Source of the DNA: PALSA-1004 sp963804885
GTDB lineage: Bacteria > Pseudomonadota > Gammaproteobacteria > Burkholderiales > SG8-41
Length of the DNA stretch: 64,000 nucleotides
NCBI GenBank assembly: GCA_963804885.1
Contig: CAWDSF010000020.1
Span: 558,001 to 622,000, forward strand
Direction of reading: 5' to 3'
The notes beneath the pieces were generated by a model. The model made no database searches and was not told the origin of the DNA. It was given only the letters and a program-made list of their open reading frames with translations. How positions within the stretch are numbered: position 1 is the stretch's first letter; the number at the start of each line of letters is the position of its first letter. The translations under genes and the position numbers were made by a program. Below are positions 17,608-26,136 of the stretch, piece by piece.

Positions 17608-18297
17608 ATGAGTTTAGGACTAGTCGGTCGCAAGATCGGCATGACGCGCGTCTTCACCGACGATGGAGATTCCATCCCGGTGACGGTCGTCGACGTGTCG
17701 AACAACCGCGTGACCCAGATCAAGACCCCGGAAGCCGACGGCTACACCGCCGTGCAGGTCGCGTACGGCAAGCGCCGCGCACGCCGCGTCAACAAGGCGG
17801 CAGCGGGGCATTTCGCCAAAGCGGCGGTCGAAGCCGGTTCCGTGCTGAAGGAATTCCGCGTCACTCCTGAGCAGATCGCGAGCCTGACGGTCGGCGGCAC
17901 GATAGGTGTCGACGTATTCAAGGTCGGCCAGAAAGTCGACGTGGCGGGCACGACCATCGGCAAAGGCTACGCCGGCGTCATCAAGCGCCACCACTTCAAA
18001 TCGAACCGCGCCTCGCACGGCAATTCCGTGTCGCACAACAAGCCGGGCTCGATCTCGATGGCGCAGGACCCGGGCCGCGTGTTTCCCGGTAAGAAAATGA
18101 CCGGTCACTTGGGCGACGTTAATCGCACCACGCAGAACCTCGTGATCGTGCGCATCGACGCCGAGCGCCAGTTGCTGCTGATCCGCGGCGCGGTACCGGG
18201 CGCCAAGAACGGCGATGTCACGGTCTACCCGGCGGTGAAAATCAGCCGCACGGTCGTGAAGCCGGCTGCCAAGCCCGCAGCGAAGGCAGGTAAATAA
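17608..18297 (+). CDS. rplC: 50S ribosomal protein L3
   Basis: 229-residue L3, an early assembly protein that reaches the peptidyl-transferase centre. It starts MSLGLVGRKIGMTRVFTDDG; the signature FKSNRASHGNSVSHNKPGSI is intact. A short Ala/Lys/Pro tail (KPAAKPAAKAGK) follows the normal end. The start at 17608 matches the family; an in-frame start at 17548 would add 20 unrelated residues. The stop overlaps the rplD start (TAATG). Confidence 0.97.
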   Translation: MSLGLVGRKIGMTRVFTDDGDSIPVTVVDVSNNRVTQIKTPEADGYTAVQVAYGKRRARRVNKAAAGHFAKAAVEAGSVLKEFRVTPEQIASLTVGGTIGVDVFKVGQKVDVAGTTIGKGYAGVIKRHHFKSNRASHGNSVSHNKPGSISMAQDPGRVFPGKKMTGHLGDVNRTTQNLVIVRIDAERQLLLIRGAVPGAKNGDVTVYPAVKISRTVVKPAAKPAAKAGK

Positions 18298-18917
18298 TGG
18301 AACTCAAACTGATTGATCAAAGCGGCAAGTCGAGCGCCAACGTGGCGGCCGCCGATACCGTATTCGGACGCGACTACAACGAGGCGTTGATTCACCAGGT
18401 CGTGACCGCCTATCTCGCGAACGGGCGCCAGGGCACGCGCGCGCAGAAAGACCGCGGCGAGGTGAGCCACACGACCAAGAAGCCGTTCAACCAGAAAGGC
18501 ACCGGCCGTGCGCGCGCCGGTATGTCGTCGAGCCCGTTGTGGCGCGGCGGCGGCCGGATATTCCCGAACCGTCCCGACGAAAACTTCACGCATAAGCTGA
18601 ACAAAAAAATGTACCGCGCCGGCGTGTGTTCCATCCTGTCGCAACTCGCGCGCGAAGGGCGGCTCGCGGTCGTCGACAGCTTTACGCTGGATGCGCCGAA
18701 GACCAAATTGCTCGCGCAAAAAGTCAAAAGCATGGGTTATGAGAATGTGCTGATCGTCACCGACAGCATGGACGAAAACCTGCTCTTGTCGGCGCGCAAC
18801 CTGCCGAACGTCAACGTCTGCGCGGTCACGCATGCCGACCCGGTCAGCCTGATCCGCCACGCCCACGTGCTCTTGACCAAGACCGCGATGGCCAAATTCG
18901 AGGAGCTGCTTAAATGA
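18297..18917 (+). CDS. rplD: 50S ribosomal protein L4
   Basis: 206-residue L4, lining the exit tunnel. It shows the loop QKDRGEVSHTTKKPFNQKGT and GRARAGMSSSPLWRGGGRIF. L4 represses the S10 operon in E. coli through a leader upstream of rpsJ; no such leader can exist here, since rpsJ starts five bases after tuf. The stop overlaps rplW (ATGA). Confidence 0.98.
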   Translation: MELKLIDQSGKSSANVAAADTVFGRDYNEALIHQVVTAYLANGRQGTRAQKDRGEVSHTTKKPFNQKGTGRARAGMSSSPLWRGGGRIFPNRPDENFTHKLNKKMYRAGVCSILSQLAREGRLAVVDSFTLDAPKTKLLAQKVKSMGYENVLIVTDSMDENLLLSARNLPNVNVCAVTHADPVSLIRHAHVLLTKTAMAKFEELLK

Positions 18918-19264
18918 GCGCCGCACCCGCTGTTAAGTCGGGCACCAAGAATACCGAGCGGCTGATGAAAGTGCTGCTCGCTCCGGTGATTTCGGAGAAG
19001 GGCACCTACGTCGGCGAGAAAAACAACCAGTACCTGTTTCGCGTGATGCCGGACGCGACCAAGCCGGAAATCAAGGCCGCGGTCGAGCTTATGTTCGGCA
19101 CCAAGGACAAGAAGATCGAAGTGCTGTCGGTCCAGGTCTCGAACGTCAAGGGCAAGGAAAAGCGCTTCGGCCGCTTCATGGGCCGGCGCAATAACTGGAA
19201 GAAGGCCTACGTATCGCTGAAGCCCGGCCAGGAAATCAACTTCGCGGCAGGGGAGAACAAATAA
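18914..19264 (+). CDS. rplW: 50S ribosomal protein L23
   Basis: 116-residue L23, at the tunnel exit, docking site for SRP and trigger factor. It has NTERLMKVLLAPVISEKGTY and the tunnel-exit loop region KEKRFGRFMGRRNNWKKAYV. An extra N-terminal stretch of about 12 residues (MSAAPAVKSGTK) precedes the conserved part. It overlaps rplD by four bases and rplB by one. Confidence 0.97.
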   Translation: MSAAPAVKSGTKNTERLMKVLLAPVISEKGTYVGEKNNQYLFRVMPDATKPEIKAAVELMFGTKDKKIEVLSVQVSNVKGKEKRFGRFMGRRNNWKKAYVSLKPGQEINFAAGENK

Positions 19265-20103
19265 TGGCACTGATCAAAGTCAAACCGACCTCGCCCGGCC
19301 GCCGCGCGGTCGTCAAGGTCGTCAATCCGGATCTCTACAAGGGGCGGCCGCATGACGCGCTGCTCGAGCGCAAGAGCAAAACCGCGGGCCGCAACAATAC
19401 CGGCCAGATCACGACGCGCCACATGGGCGGCGGGCACAAGCAGCACTATCGCAAGATCGATTTCAAGCGCGACAAGGACGGCGTCGTCGCCAAGGTCGAG
19501 CGCATCGAGCACGACCCGAATCGCAGCGCGAATATCGCGCTCCTGTGCTACGCGGACGGCGAGCGCCGTTACATCATCGCGTGCAAGGGTCTTGCCGTCG
19601 GCACCCAGGTCCAGAACGGCTCGGACTCGCCGATCAAGACGGGCAACGCGATGCCGCTTCGGAACATTCCGGTCGGCACAACGATACATTGCATCGAAAT
19701 GATGCCGGGCAAAGGCGCGCAGATCGCGCGTGCGGCCGGCACCGCAGTGCAATTGCTCGCGCGCGAAGGCGAATACGCGCAGCTGCGTTTGCGCTCGGGC
19801 GAGATACGCAAGGTGCACGTGAATTGCCGCGCGACCATCGGCGAAGTCGGCAATGAAGAAAACAGCCTGCGTTCGATCGGCAAGGCGGGTGCGGTGCGCT
19901 GGCGCGGCATACGCCCGACGGTGCGCGGCGTCGCGATGAACCCGATCGACCACCCGCATGGCGGCGGCGAAGGCAAGACCGCCGCGGGTCGCCACCCGGT
20001 CAGTCCCTGGGGCACGTTGACCAAGGGCTATCGCACACGCAAGAACAAGCGCACCAACAGCATGATCGTGCGCCGCCGGCACGCCAAAGTCAGCGCCGGC
20101 TGA
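19264..20103 (+). CDS. rplB: 50S ribosomal protein L2
   Basis: 279-residue L2 next to the peptidyl-transferase centre. It starts MALIKVKPTSPGRRAVVKVV. The signature RGVAMNPIDHPHGGGEGKTA contains the conserved histidine of the PHGGGEG loop. It ends VRRRHAKVSAG. It lies within the S10 gene order between rplW and rpsS. Confidence 0.98.
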   Translation: MALIKVKPTSPGRRAVVKVVNPDLYKGRPHDALLERKSKTAGRNNTGQITTRHMGGGHKQHYRKIDFKRDKDGVVAKVERIEHDPNRSANIALLCYADGERRYIIACKGLAVGTQVQNGSDSPIKTGNAMPLRNIPVGTTIHCIEMMPGKGAQIARAAGTAVQLLAREGEYAQLRLRSGEIRKVHVNCRATIGEVGNEENSLRSIGKAGAVRWRGIRPTVRGVAMNPIDHPHGGGEGKTAAGRHPVSPWGTLTKGYRTRKNKRTNSMIVRRRHAKVSAG

Positions 20104-20129
20104 GTGGTAAATAAGCGAGGTATATAAAC

Positions 20130-20462
20130 ATGGCACGTTCAATCAAAAAAGGCCCGTTCGTCGACTATCACCTGATGGCCAAGGTCGAAGCCGCGCGCGC
20201 ATCCAACGACAAACGCCCGCTCAAGACCTGGTCGCGGCGCTCGACGATCCTGCCCGATTTCGTGGGCCTGACGATCGCCGTGCACAACGGCAAGCAGCAC
20301 GTCCCGGTCTACATCTCCGAAAACATGGTCGGCCACAAGCTGGGCGAGTTTTCGCACACGCGGATATTCAAAGGTCACTCCAAAGCCGGCAGCACCGCAG
20401 CGCCGGTCGGTGACAAGAAGTCGAGCGTCGCGCCTGCCGCGCCGGCGCCGGCCAAGAAATGA
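20130..20462 (+). CDS. rpsS: 30S ribosomal protein S19 with Ala/Pro tail
   Basis: 110-residue S19 of the 30S head. The core MARSIKKGPFVDYHLMAKVE and KLGEFSHTRIFKGH is normal. The family usually ends near residue 92; here about 20 more residues rich in Ala, Pro and Lys follow (APVGDKKSSVAPAAPAPAKK). No frame problem explains the tail; it reads to a normal stop just before rplV. Confidence 0.96.
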   Translation: MARSIKKGPFVDYHLMAKVEAARASNDKRPLKTWSRRSTILPDFVGLTIAVHNGKQHVPVYISENMVGHKLGEFSHTRIFKGHSKAGSTAAPVGDKKSSVAPAAPAPAKK

Positions 20463-20473
20463 GGAATGCGCTA

Positions 20474-20812
20474 ATGGAAACCACGGCAAAACTAAACGGC
20501 GTGCGCCTGTCTCCCCAGAAAGGCCGCCTGGTCGCTGACCAGATTCGCGGCCTGCAGGTGGAAAAGGCGCTGAACCTGCTGACCTTCAGCCCGAAAAAAG
20601 GCGCAGTCATCATTCGCAAAGTGCTCGAGTCGGCAATTGCCAACGCCGAGCACAACGACGGTGCCGACATCGATGAATTGAAGGTCACGCGCATCTACGT
20701 CGAAAAAGGCCCGGTGCTCAAGCGTTTTGCGGCGCGCGCCAAAGGCCGCGGCGTGCGCGTGTTGAAGCACAGCTGCCACATTCACCTGACCGTCGGCGAC
20801 GGAAGGAAATAG
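20474..20812 (+). CDS. rplV: 50S ribosomal protein L22
   Basis: 112-residue L22, whose long hairpin lines the exit tunnel. It begins METTAKLNGVRLSPQKGRLV and contains RFAARAKGRGVRVLKHSCHI. The start at 20474 is chosen over 20459 because GAGGA lies eight bases before it and the protein start fits the family. Confidence 0.96.
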   Translation: METTAKLNGVRLSPQKGRLVADQIRGLQVEKALNLLTFSPKKGAVIIRKVLESAIANAEHNDGADIDELKVTRIYVEKGPVLKRFAARAKGRGVRVLKHSCHIHLTVGDGRK

Positions 20813-20814
20813 CC

Positions 20815-21579
20815 ATGGGACAAAAAATACATCCGGTCGGATTCCGCCTCTCGGTGCTGCGCAACTGGTCGTCGAAGTGGTATGCGAACAGCAAGAATTT
20901 CCCGGGCATGCTGCAGGAAGACGTCAAAGTGCGCGACTTCCTGAAGCAGAAGCTCGCGCATGCGGCGGTCGGCAGGATCATCATCGAGCGCCCCGCGAAG
21001 AACGCCAAGATCACGATATACAGCGCGCGCCCCGGCGTGGTGATCGGCAAAAAGGGCGAGGACATCGAATCGCTGAAGTCGCAGCTGCAGAAGCTTCTGC
21101 ATGTGCCCGTGCACATCAACATCGAGGAAATCCGCAAGCCGGAGCTCGACGCACAGCTGATTTCGGACTCGATCGCGCAGCAGTTGCAGAAGCGCATCAT
21201 GTTCCGCCGCGCGATGAAGCGCGCGATCACCAACGCAATGCGGCTGGGCGCGCAGGGCATCAAGATCATGAGCGCGGGTCGCTTGAACGGCATCGAGATT
21301 GCGCGCACCGAGTGGTATCGCGAAGGCCGCGTGCCGTTGCATACACTGCGCGCGGACATCGACTACGGTTTCTCCGAAGCGAAGACCACCTACGGCATCA
21401 TCGGGATCAAGGTGTGGGTGTTCAAAGGCGAAATTCTGACCAAACACGAGCAGGCGCTGGCGGCGCCGGCGGCAGCGCCGGAATCGGTCGTCACCGACAA
21501 GCCCGCAGCCGATAAACCCGCGGCGAAGCCTGCGCCCAAGAAAAGACGCACAGGAGTGAAAAATGCTGCAACCAGCTAG
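20815..21579 (+). CDS. rpsC: 30S ribosomal protein S3 with Pro/Ala/Lys tail
   Basis: 254-residue S3 at the mRNA entry site. It starts MGQKIHPVGFRLSVLRNWSS; the KH domain (RPGVVIGKKGEDIESLKSQL) and C-terminal domain are normal to about residue 212. About 40 extra residues follow, rich in Ala, Pro and Lys (AAPAAAPESVVTDKPAADKP). The 3' end overlaps the rplP start by 17 bases, so the tail is coding sequence shared with the start of rplP. Confidence 0.97.
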   Translation: MGQKIHPVGFRLSVLRNWSSKWYANSKNFPGMLQEDVKVRDFLKQKLAHAAVGRIIIERPAKNAKITIYSARPGVVIGKKGEDIESLKSQLQKLLHVPVHINIEEIRKPELDAQLISDSIAQQLQKRIMFRRAMKRAITNAMRLGAQGIKIMSAGRLNGIEIARTEWYREGRVPLHTLRADIDYGFSEAKTTYGIIGIKVWVFKGEILTKHEQALAAPAAAPESVVTDKPAADKPAAKPAPKKRRTGVKNAATS

Positions 21580-21979
21580 AAGGAAGTACCGCAAGGAACA
21601 AAAGGGTCGCAATAAAGGTGTCGCGACCCGCGGTGCCAAGGTGAGCTTCGGCGACTACGGCTTGAAAGCGCTGACGCGCGGCCGTTTGACGGCGCGCCAG
21701 ATCGAAGCGGCGCGGCGCGCGATGACGCGCCACATCAAGCGCGGCGGCCGCATCTGGATCCGCATATTTCCGGACAAGCCGATTTCGCGCAAACCCGCCG
21801 AGGTCCGCATGGGCAACGGCAAGGGCAATCCCGAGTACTGGGTCGCCGAAATCGTGCCGGGCAAAGTGCTTTATGAAATGGACGGCGTCGACGAGGCATC
21901 CGCGCGCGAGGCGTTCCGCCTGGCGTCGGCCAAGCTGCCGCTGTTGACCACGTTCGTGCATCGTATGGTCGGAGGCTAA
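21563..21979 (+). CDS. rplP: 50S ribosomal protein L16
   Basis: 138-residue L16 near the A-site. It begins MLQPARRKYRKEQKGRNKGV and contains GGRIWIRIFPDKPISRKPAE and RMGNGKGNPEYWVAEIVPGK. The start lies inside rpsC, preceded by CAGGAGTG. The length is typical. Confidence 0.98.
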   Translation: MLQPARRKYRKEQKGRNKGVATRGAKVSFGDYGLKALTRGRLTARQIEAARRAMTRHIKRGGRIWIRIFPDKPISRKPAEVRMGNGKGNPEYWVAEIVPGKVLYEMDGVDEASAREAFRLASAKLPLLTTFVHRMVGG

Positions 21980-21982
21980 GCC

Positions 21983-22177
21983 ATGAAAGCGAGCGAATTA
22001 CGCGTCAAGAACACCGACGAGCTGCGCCAGGAGTTAAATGAGCTCCTGAAGGCGCAATTCAGCCTGCGCATGCAGGTTGCGACCCAGCAGCTCACCAACA
22101 ACAGCCAGATCGGAAAAGTGCGCCGCGACATAGCGCGCGTGCGCACGATCATCAACGAAAAGGCCCGCCAGTCATGA
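21983..22177 (+). CDS. rpmC: 50S ribosomal protein L29
   Basis: 64-residue L29, a two-helix protein at the tunnel exit beside L23. It has MKASELRVKNTDELRQELNE and IGKVRRDIARVRTIINEKAR. The stop overlaps the rpsQ start (ATGA), so the two are coupled. Confidence 0.97.
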   Translation: MKASELRVKNTDELRQELNELLKAQFSLRMQVATQQLTNNSQIGKVRRDIARVRTIINEKARQS

Positions 22178-22440
22178 CCGAAACCACAGCGAACAAGCGC
22201 ACGCTGACCGGCCGCATCGTCAGCGACAAGATGAACAAGACGGTGACGGTGCTGGTCGAGCGCCGCGTCAAGCATCCGCTTTACGGGAAGATCGTCACGC
22301 GCTCGAAAAAGTACCACGCGCACGACGAGAAAAACGAGTTCAAAGCGGGCGACACGGTCCTGATCGAGGAATGCCGGCCGATCGCCAAGACCAAGGCCTG
22401 GCGCGTCAGCAAATTGATCGAAAAGGCGCGCGAAATTTAA
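22174..22440 (+). CDS. rpsQ: 30S ribosomal protein S17
   Basis: 88-residue S17, a primary 16S rRNA binder with an OB fold. It shows RTLTGRIVSDKMNKTVTVLV, ERRVKHPLYGKIVTRSKKYH and GDTVLIEECRPIAKTKAWRV. It is the last gene of the S10 group; a 206-base gap with its own promoter follows. Confidence 0.98.
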   Translation: MTETTANKRTLTGRIVSDKMNKTVTVLVERRVKHPLYGKIVTRSKKYHAHDEKNEFKAGDTVLIEECRPIAKTKAWRVSKLIEKAREI

Positions 22441-22472
22441 GCCGGATTCCCTCGAAAAAGGCCCGAAAAGGG

Positions 22473-22501
22473 TTGAAATAGCGGGGGATTCTCTGTAGAA
22501 T
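22473..22501 (+). promoter_or_regulatory. Sigma-70 promoter of the spc operon
   Basis: TTGAAA (22473-22478), a 17-base spacer and TAGAAT (22496-22501), in the rpsQ-rplN gap. The -10 box lies in an inverted repeat, GGGATTCT/AGAATCCC around CTGT, which could be an operator or simply give the transcript a structured 5' region. The E. coli spc operon also has its promoter here. Confidence 0.8.
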
Positions 22502-22646
22502 CCCGCGTTCTGTTATACCCCGCGCACGGTTGCATGGTTTTATTCGGCGCGGATGATCTGACCCGGACGGGTTCCAAGACTGACCGCAGGCAGGTTTTAA
22601 GGCGGTTCAAGTTGGAAGAGACAGCAGCACTTAGCGAGAGCAAAAA

Positions 22647-23015
22647 ATGATACAGATGCAGTCCATTCTGGACGTTGCTGACAATACCGGCGCGCGCGCA
22701 GTCATGTGCATCAAGGTGCTCGGCGGCTCCAAGCGCCGCTATGCGGGCATCGGCGACATCATCAAAGTCAGCATCAAGGACGCAGCCCCGCGCGGCCGCG
22801 TCAAGAAGGGCGAGATTTACAACGCCGTCGTCGTGCGCACCGCCAAGGGCATCCGCCGCGCCGATGGTTCGTCGATCAAGTTCGACAGCAACGCCGCCGT
22901 GCTGCTCACGGCGAAACTCGAGCCGATCGGCACGCGTATTTTCGGACCGGTGACCCGCGAATTGAGAACCGAGCGTTTCATGAAGATCGTTTCGCTCGCG
23001 CCGGAAGTTCTGTAA
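22647..23015 (+). CDS. rplN: 50S ribosomal protein L14
   Basis: 122-residue L14 at the subunit interface. It starts MIQMQSILDVADNTGARAVM and contains GGSKRRYAGIGDIIKVSIKD and FGPVTRELRTERFMKIVSLA. It is the first gene of the spc operon; the transcript leader is about 140 bases. Confidence 0.98.
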   Translation: MIQMQSILDVADNTGARAVMCIKVLGGSKRRYAGIGDIIKVSIKDAAPRGRVKKGEIYNAVVVRTAKGIRRADGSSIKFDSNAAVLLTAKLEPIGTRIFGPVTRELRTERFMKIVSLAPEVL

Positions 23016-23035
23016 GAACCATAGGTAAAACCAGC

Positions 23036-23353
23036 ATGCGCAAGATTAAAAAAGGCGATGACGTGATCGTCATCACCGGCAAGGACAAGGGCAAGCGCGG
23101 CACGGTGCTGCGCGTGGTCGATCCGGAATACATCCTGGTCGAGGGCGCGAATCGCGTGAAGAAGCACCAGCGGCCGAACCCGATGAAAAACACCACCGGC
23201 GGCATCGTCGACAAGGAAATGCCGCTGCACGTCTCGAACGTCGCGATTTTCAATCCGACGAGCAAGAAGGCGGATCGCGTCGGCACCAAGGTGCTCGACG
23301 ACGGCCGCCGCGTGCGCATTTTTAAATCCAACGGCGAAGTGATCGACGTATGA
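23036..23353 (+). CDS. rplX: 50S ribosomal protein L24
   Basis: 105-residue L24, an assembly initiator with an N-terminal KOW motif (KKGDDVIVITGKDKGKRGTV). Then EGANRVKKHQRPNPMKNTTG. ATG at 23036, 20 bases after the rplN stop. The stop overlaps the rplE start (ATGA). Confidence 0.97.
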   Translation: MRKIKKGDDVIVITGKDKGKRGTVLRVVDPEYILVEGANRVKKHQRPNPMKNTTGGIVDKEMPLHVSNVAIFNPTSKKADRVGTKVLDDGRRVRIFKSNGEVIDV

Positions 23354-23937
23354 GTACTCAGCCCAAGACCGCCGGCAAAGAGAAGGGCGCAGCGGCAGTG
23401 AGCCGTCTGCAGACGCATTACCAGCAGGACGTGGTCAAGAAACTGGTCGGCCAGTTCGGCTACAAGTCGGTAATGCAGGTCCCGCGCATCGAGAAAATCA
23501 CGCTCAACATGGGCGTGGGCGAAGCGGTGAACGACAAGAAGATCATGGACAACGCGGTCGGCGACATGACCAAGATCGCGGGCCAGAAGCCGCTCGTGAC
23601 GAAGTCGCGCAAGTCGATTGCGACCTTCAAGATCCGCGACAACTACCCGATCGGCTGCAAGGTCACGCTGCGCGGCACGCGCATGTATGAATTCCTCGAC
23701 CGCCTGGTGAACATCGCGATTCCGCGCATTCGCGACTTTCGCGGCATTCCCGGCAAGTCGTTCGACGGCCGCGGCAACTTCAATTTCGGCATCAAGGAAC
23801 AGATCATTTTCCCCGAAATCGAGTACGACAAGATCGATGCATTGCGCGGCATGAACATCACGATCACCACTACCGCCAAGACCGACGCCGAAGGGCGCGC
23901 GCTGCTGGCGGCATTCAAATTTCCGTTCAGGAACTAG
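23350..23937 (+). CDS. rplE: 50S ribosomal protein L5, N-terminally extended
   Basis: 195-residue L5, which binds 5S rRNA in the central protuberance. The conserved part starts at about residue 17 (SRLQTHYQQDVVKKLVGQFG) and includes RIEKITLNMGVGEAVNDKKI and PRIRDFRGIPGKSFDGRGNF. About 16 extra N-terminal residues (MSTQPKTAGKEKGAAA) are encoded from the coupled ATG overlapping rplX. No other start is well placed, so the extension is probably real. Confidence 0.96.
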   Translation: MSTQPKTAGKEKGAAAVSRLQTHYQQDVVKKLVGQFGYKSVMQVPRIEKITLNMGVGEAVNDKKIMDNAVGDMTKIAGQKPLVTKSRKSIATFKIRDNYPIGCKVTLRGTRMYEFLDRLVNIAIPRIRDFRGIPGKSFDGRGNFNFGIKEQIIFPEIEYDKIDALRGMNITITTTAKTDAEGRALLAAFKFPFRN

Positions 23938-23940
23938 CCC

Positions 23941-24246
23941 ATGTCCAAACTCGTGTTGAAACTCCGCGACCAGAACCGCCGCAAGATGGTGAAGAAATTC
24001 GCCGCCAAGCGCGCGCAATTGACGGCGCTCATCAACGACCAGAAGTTGTCGCCGGAAGACCGCTACGAAGCGCGGCTTAAGCTGCAGAAGCTGCCGCGCG
24101 ACTCGAGCCCGGTGCGCTTGCGCAACCGGTGCGCGCTGACGGGTCGTCCGCGCGGGGTTTACAGCAAGTTCGGCCTCGGCCGCAGCAAATTGCGCGATAT
24201 CGCGATGCGCGGCGAGATACCCGGCGTGATCAAGGCGAGCTGGTAG
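23941..24246 (+). CDS. rpsN: 30S ribosomal protein S14 (zinc-free type)
   Basis: 101-residue S14 of the long type without the CxxC zinc site. It has LRDQNRRKMVKKFAAKRAQL, RDSSPVRLRNRCALTGRPRG and VYSKFGLGRSKLRDIAMRGE. It lies three bases after rplE. Only one S14 copy is seen in the window. Confidence 0.98.
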   Translation: MSKLVLKLRDQNRRKMVKKFAAKRAQLTALINDQKLSPEDRYEARLKLQKLPRDSSPVRLRNRCALTGRPRGVYSKFGLGRSKLRDIAMRGEIPGVIKASW

Positions 24247-24266
24247 GAAGCGGAGAGACCAATATT

Positions 24267-24662
24267 ATGAGCATGAGTGATCCGATCGCCGACATGTTGA
24301 CGCGCATACGCAATGCGCAGATGTCGGAAAAAGTTTCAGTCGCGATGCCGGCCTCCAAAGTGAAAGCCGCGATCGCCAAAGTCCTCAAGGACGAAGGCTA
24401 TATCGACGACTTCGCGGTGCGCCCGCAGGACGGCAAGCCGACCCTGGAAGTGGGCCTGAAGTATTACGCGGGCCGCCCCGTCATCGAGAAGCTCGAGCGC
24501 GTGAGCCGCCCGGGCCTGCGCATATACAAGCCGTGCGACTCCATCCCCAAGGTGATGAATGGCCTCGGTGTTGCAATCGTATCGACTTCGAAGGGCGTGA
24601 TGACCGACCGCAAAGCGCGCGGCCTCGGCATCGGCGGCGAAGTCTTGTGCATCGTTGCATAG
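24267..24662 (+). CDS. rpsH: 30S ribosomal protein S8
   Basis: 131-residue S8, a primary 16S binder and in E. coli the spc operon repressor. It starts MSMSDPIADMLTRIRNAQMS and ends with the signature KGVMTDRKARGLGIGGEVLC. The ATG at 24267 follows CGGAGAG; the in-frame upstream start at 24129 lies within rpsN and is rejected. Confidence 0.97.
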   Translation: MSMSDPIADMLTRIRNAQMSEKVSVAMPASKVKAAIAKVLKDEGYIDDFAVRPQDGKPTLEVGLKYYAGRPVIEKLERVSRPGLRIYKPCDSIPKVMNGLGVAIVSTSKGVMTDRKARGLGIGGEVLCIVA

Positions 24663-24691
24663 TTGATTGAAGCGGCGAACGAGGAATAGCG

Positions 24692-25226
24692 ATGTCCAGA
24701 ATAGGTAATTTTCCGGTCGAAGTGCCGGCCAACGTGGAAGTGCAGTTCTCGCCGACCGAGATTTCGGTGAAGGGCCCGCTCGGCACGTTGAAGCAGTCTC
24801 TGTCCGAACAGGTGACCCTCGAGAAGGTCGAAAACCGGCTGCAGTTCAAGGTGGCGAACGAATCGCACGCCGCGAACGCGCTGTCGGGCACGCATGCGCG
24901 CGCTGGTCGCGAACATGGTGCAGGGCGTGACCAAAGGCTACGAGCGCAAGCTGAACCTGGTCGGCGTCGGTTACCGCGCGCAGGCGCAGGGCGACAAATT
25001 GAATTTGACGCTGGGTTTTTCGCATCCGGTCGTGCACCAGATGCCCAAGGGCATCAAGGTCGAGACGCCGACGCAAACCGAGATCCTGATCAAGGGCATC
25101 GACAAGCAGGTAGTTGGCCAGGTGGCGGCGGAAATCCGCGCGTATCGCAAACCCGAGCCGTACAAAGGCAAGGGCGTGCGCTATTCCGACGAGACGGTCA
25201 TCCTCAAAGAGACCAAGAAGAAGTAG
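24692..25226 (+). CDS. rplF: 50S ribosomal protein L6 (one +1 frame break)
   Basis: 177 residues after correction, exactly the usual length. L6 supports the sarcin-ricin loop region. It begins MSRIGNFPVEVPANVEVQFS. At about 24893 the frame changes: upstream ends ANALSGT, then one extra C, then MRALVANMVQGVTKGYERKL. The C-terminal signature RKPEPYKGKGVRYSDE lies in the new frame. As written the ORF would run on for 280 residues of nonsense across rplR. Confidence 0.96.
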
Positions 25227-25235
25227 AGGCGAGAG

Positions 25236-25595
25236 ATGAAAGAAACCAAAGAGCAGGCGCGCTTGCGCCGTTCCAAGCAGACCCGCCGCAAGATCGCGGA
25301 ACTGCGCGTTGTGCGTCTCGCGGTGCATCGCTCGAACTCGCACATGTACGCGCAGGTTATCGATGCGAGCGGCGCCAAAGTGCTGGCCAGCGCATCGACC
25401 GTCGAACCCGCATTGCGCAAGTCGGTCAAATCCGGCGGCAATGTCGAAGCTGCTGCAGCGGTCGGCAAGCTGATCGCCGAAAAAGCGAAAGCGCTCGGCA
25501 TCGAAGCAGTCGCGTTCGACCGCGGCGGCTATAAATATCACGGTCGTGTGAAGGCGCTGGCGGAAGCCGCGCGCGAGCACGGGCTCAAGTTCTAG
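25236..25595 (+). CDS. rplR: 50S ribosomal protein L18
   Basis: 119-residue L18, a 5S rRNA binder. It shows KQTRRKIAELRVVRLAVHRS, NSHMYAQVIDASGAKVLASA and the C-terminal FDRGGYKYHGRVKALAEAAR. It lies nine bases after rplF with AGGCGAGAG as ribosome binding site. Confidence 0.98.
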   Translation: MKETKEQARLRRSKQTRRKIAELRVVRLAVHRSNSHMYAQVIDASGAKVLASASTVEPALRKSVKSGGNVEAAAAVGKLIAEKAKALGIEAVAFDRGGYKYHGRVKALAEAAREHGLKF

Positions 25596-25607
25596 TCAGG
25601 AAACCAC

Positions 25608-26132
25608 ATGGCAAAACTCCAGGCAAACAGGATGGCGGGCGGCGAAGAACGCGGCGACGGCCTGCGCGAGAAAATGATCGCGATCAACCGCGTCACCAAG
25701 GTGGTGAAGGGCGGCCGCGTCATGGGTTTCGCCGCGCTCGTCGTGGTCGGTGACGGCGATGGCCGTGTCGGCATGGGCAAGGGCAAAGCGCGCGAAGTGC
25801 CGATCTCCGTGCAAAAGGCAATGGACGAAGCGCGCCGCAAGCTGGTGAAAATCAATTTGAAGAACGGCACCCTGCATCACGCGGTGACCGGCCGTCACGG
25901 GTCGGCGCGCGTTTACATGCAGCCGGCGTCGGACGGCACGGGCATCATTGCCGGCGGCCCGATGCGCGCGATTTTCGAAGTCATGGGTGTCACCAACGTG
26001 CTCGCCAAGATCATCGGCTCGACCAACCCGTACAACGTGGTGCGTGCGACCTTGAACGGCCTGCAGGCCATGAACACGCCGTCGGACGTGGCCGCGAAGC
26101 GCGGCAAGACGGTCGAAGAAATCGCGGGTTAA
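25608..26132 (+). CDS. rpsE: 30S ribosomal protein S5
   Basis: 174-residue S5, part of the mRNA entry helicase region and of decoding fidelity. It has REKMIAINRVTKVVKGGRVM, FAALVVVGDGDGRVGMGKGK and GSTNPYNVVRATLNGLQAMN. Intact and of usual length, in standard spc order. Confidence 0.98.
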   Translation: MAKLQANRMAGGEERGDGLREKMIAINRVTKVVKGGRVMGFAALVVVGDGDGRVGMGKGKAREVPISVQKAMDEARRKLVKINLKNGTLHHAVTGRHGSARVYMQPASDGTGIIAGGPMRAIFEVMGVTNVLAKIIGSTNPYNVVRATLNGLQAMNTPSDVAAKRGKTVEEIAG

Positions 26133-26136
26133 CGAT

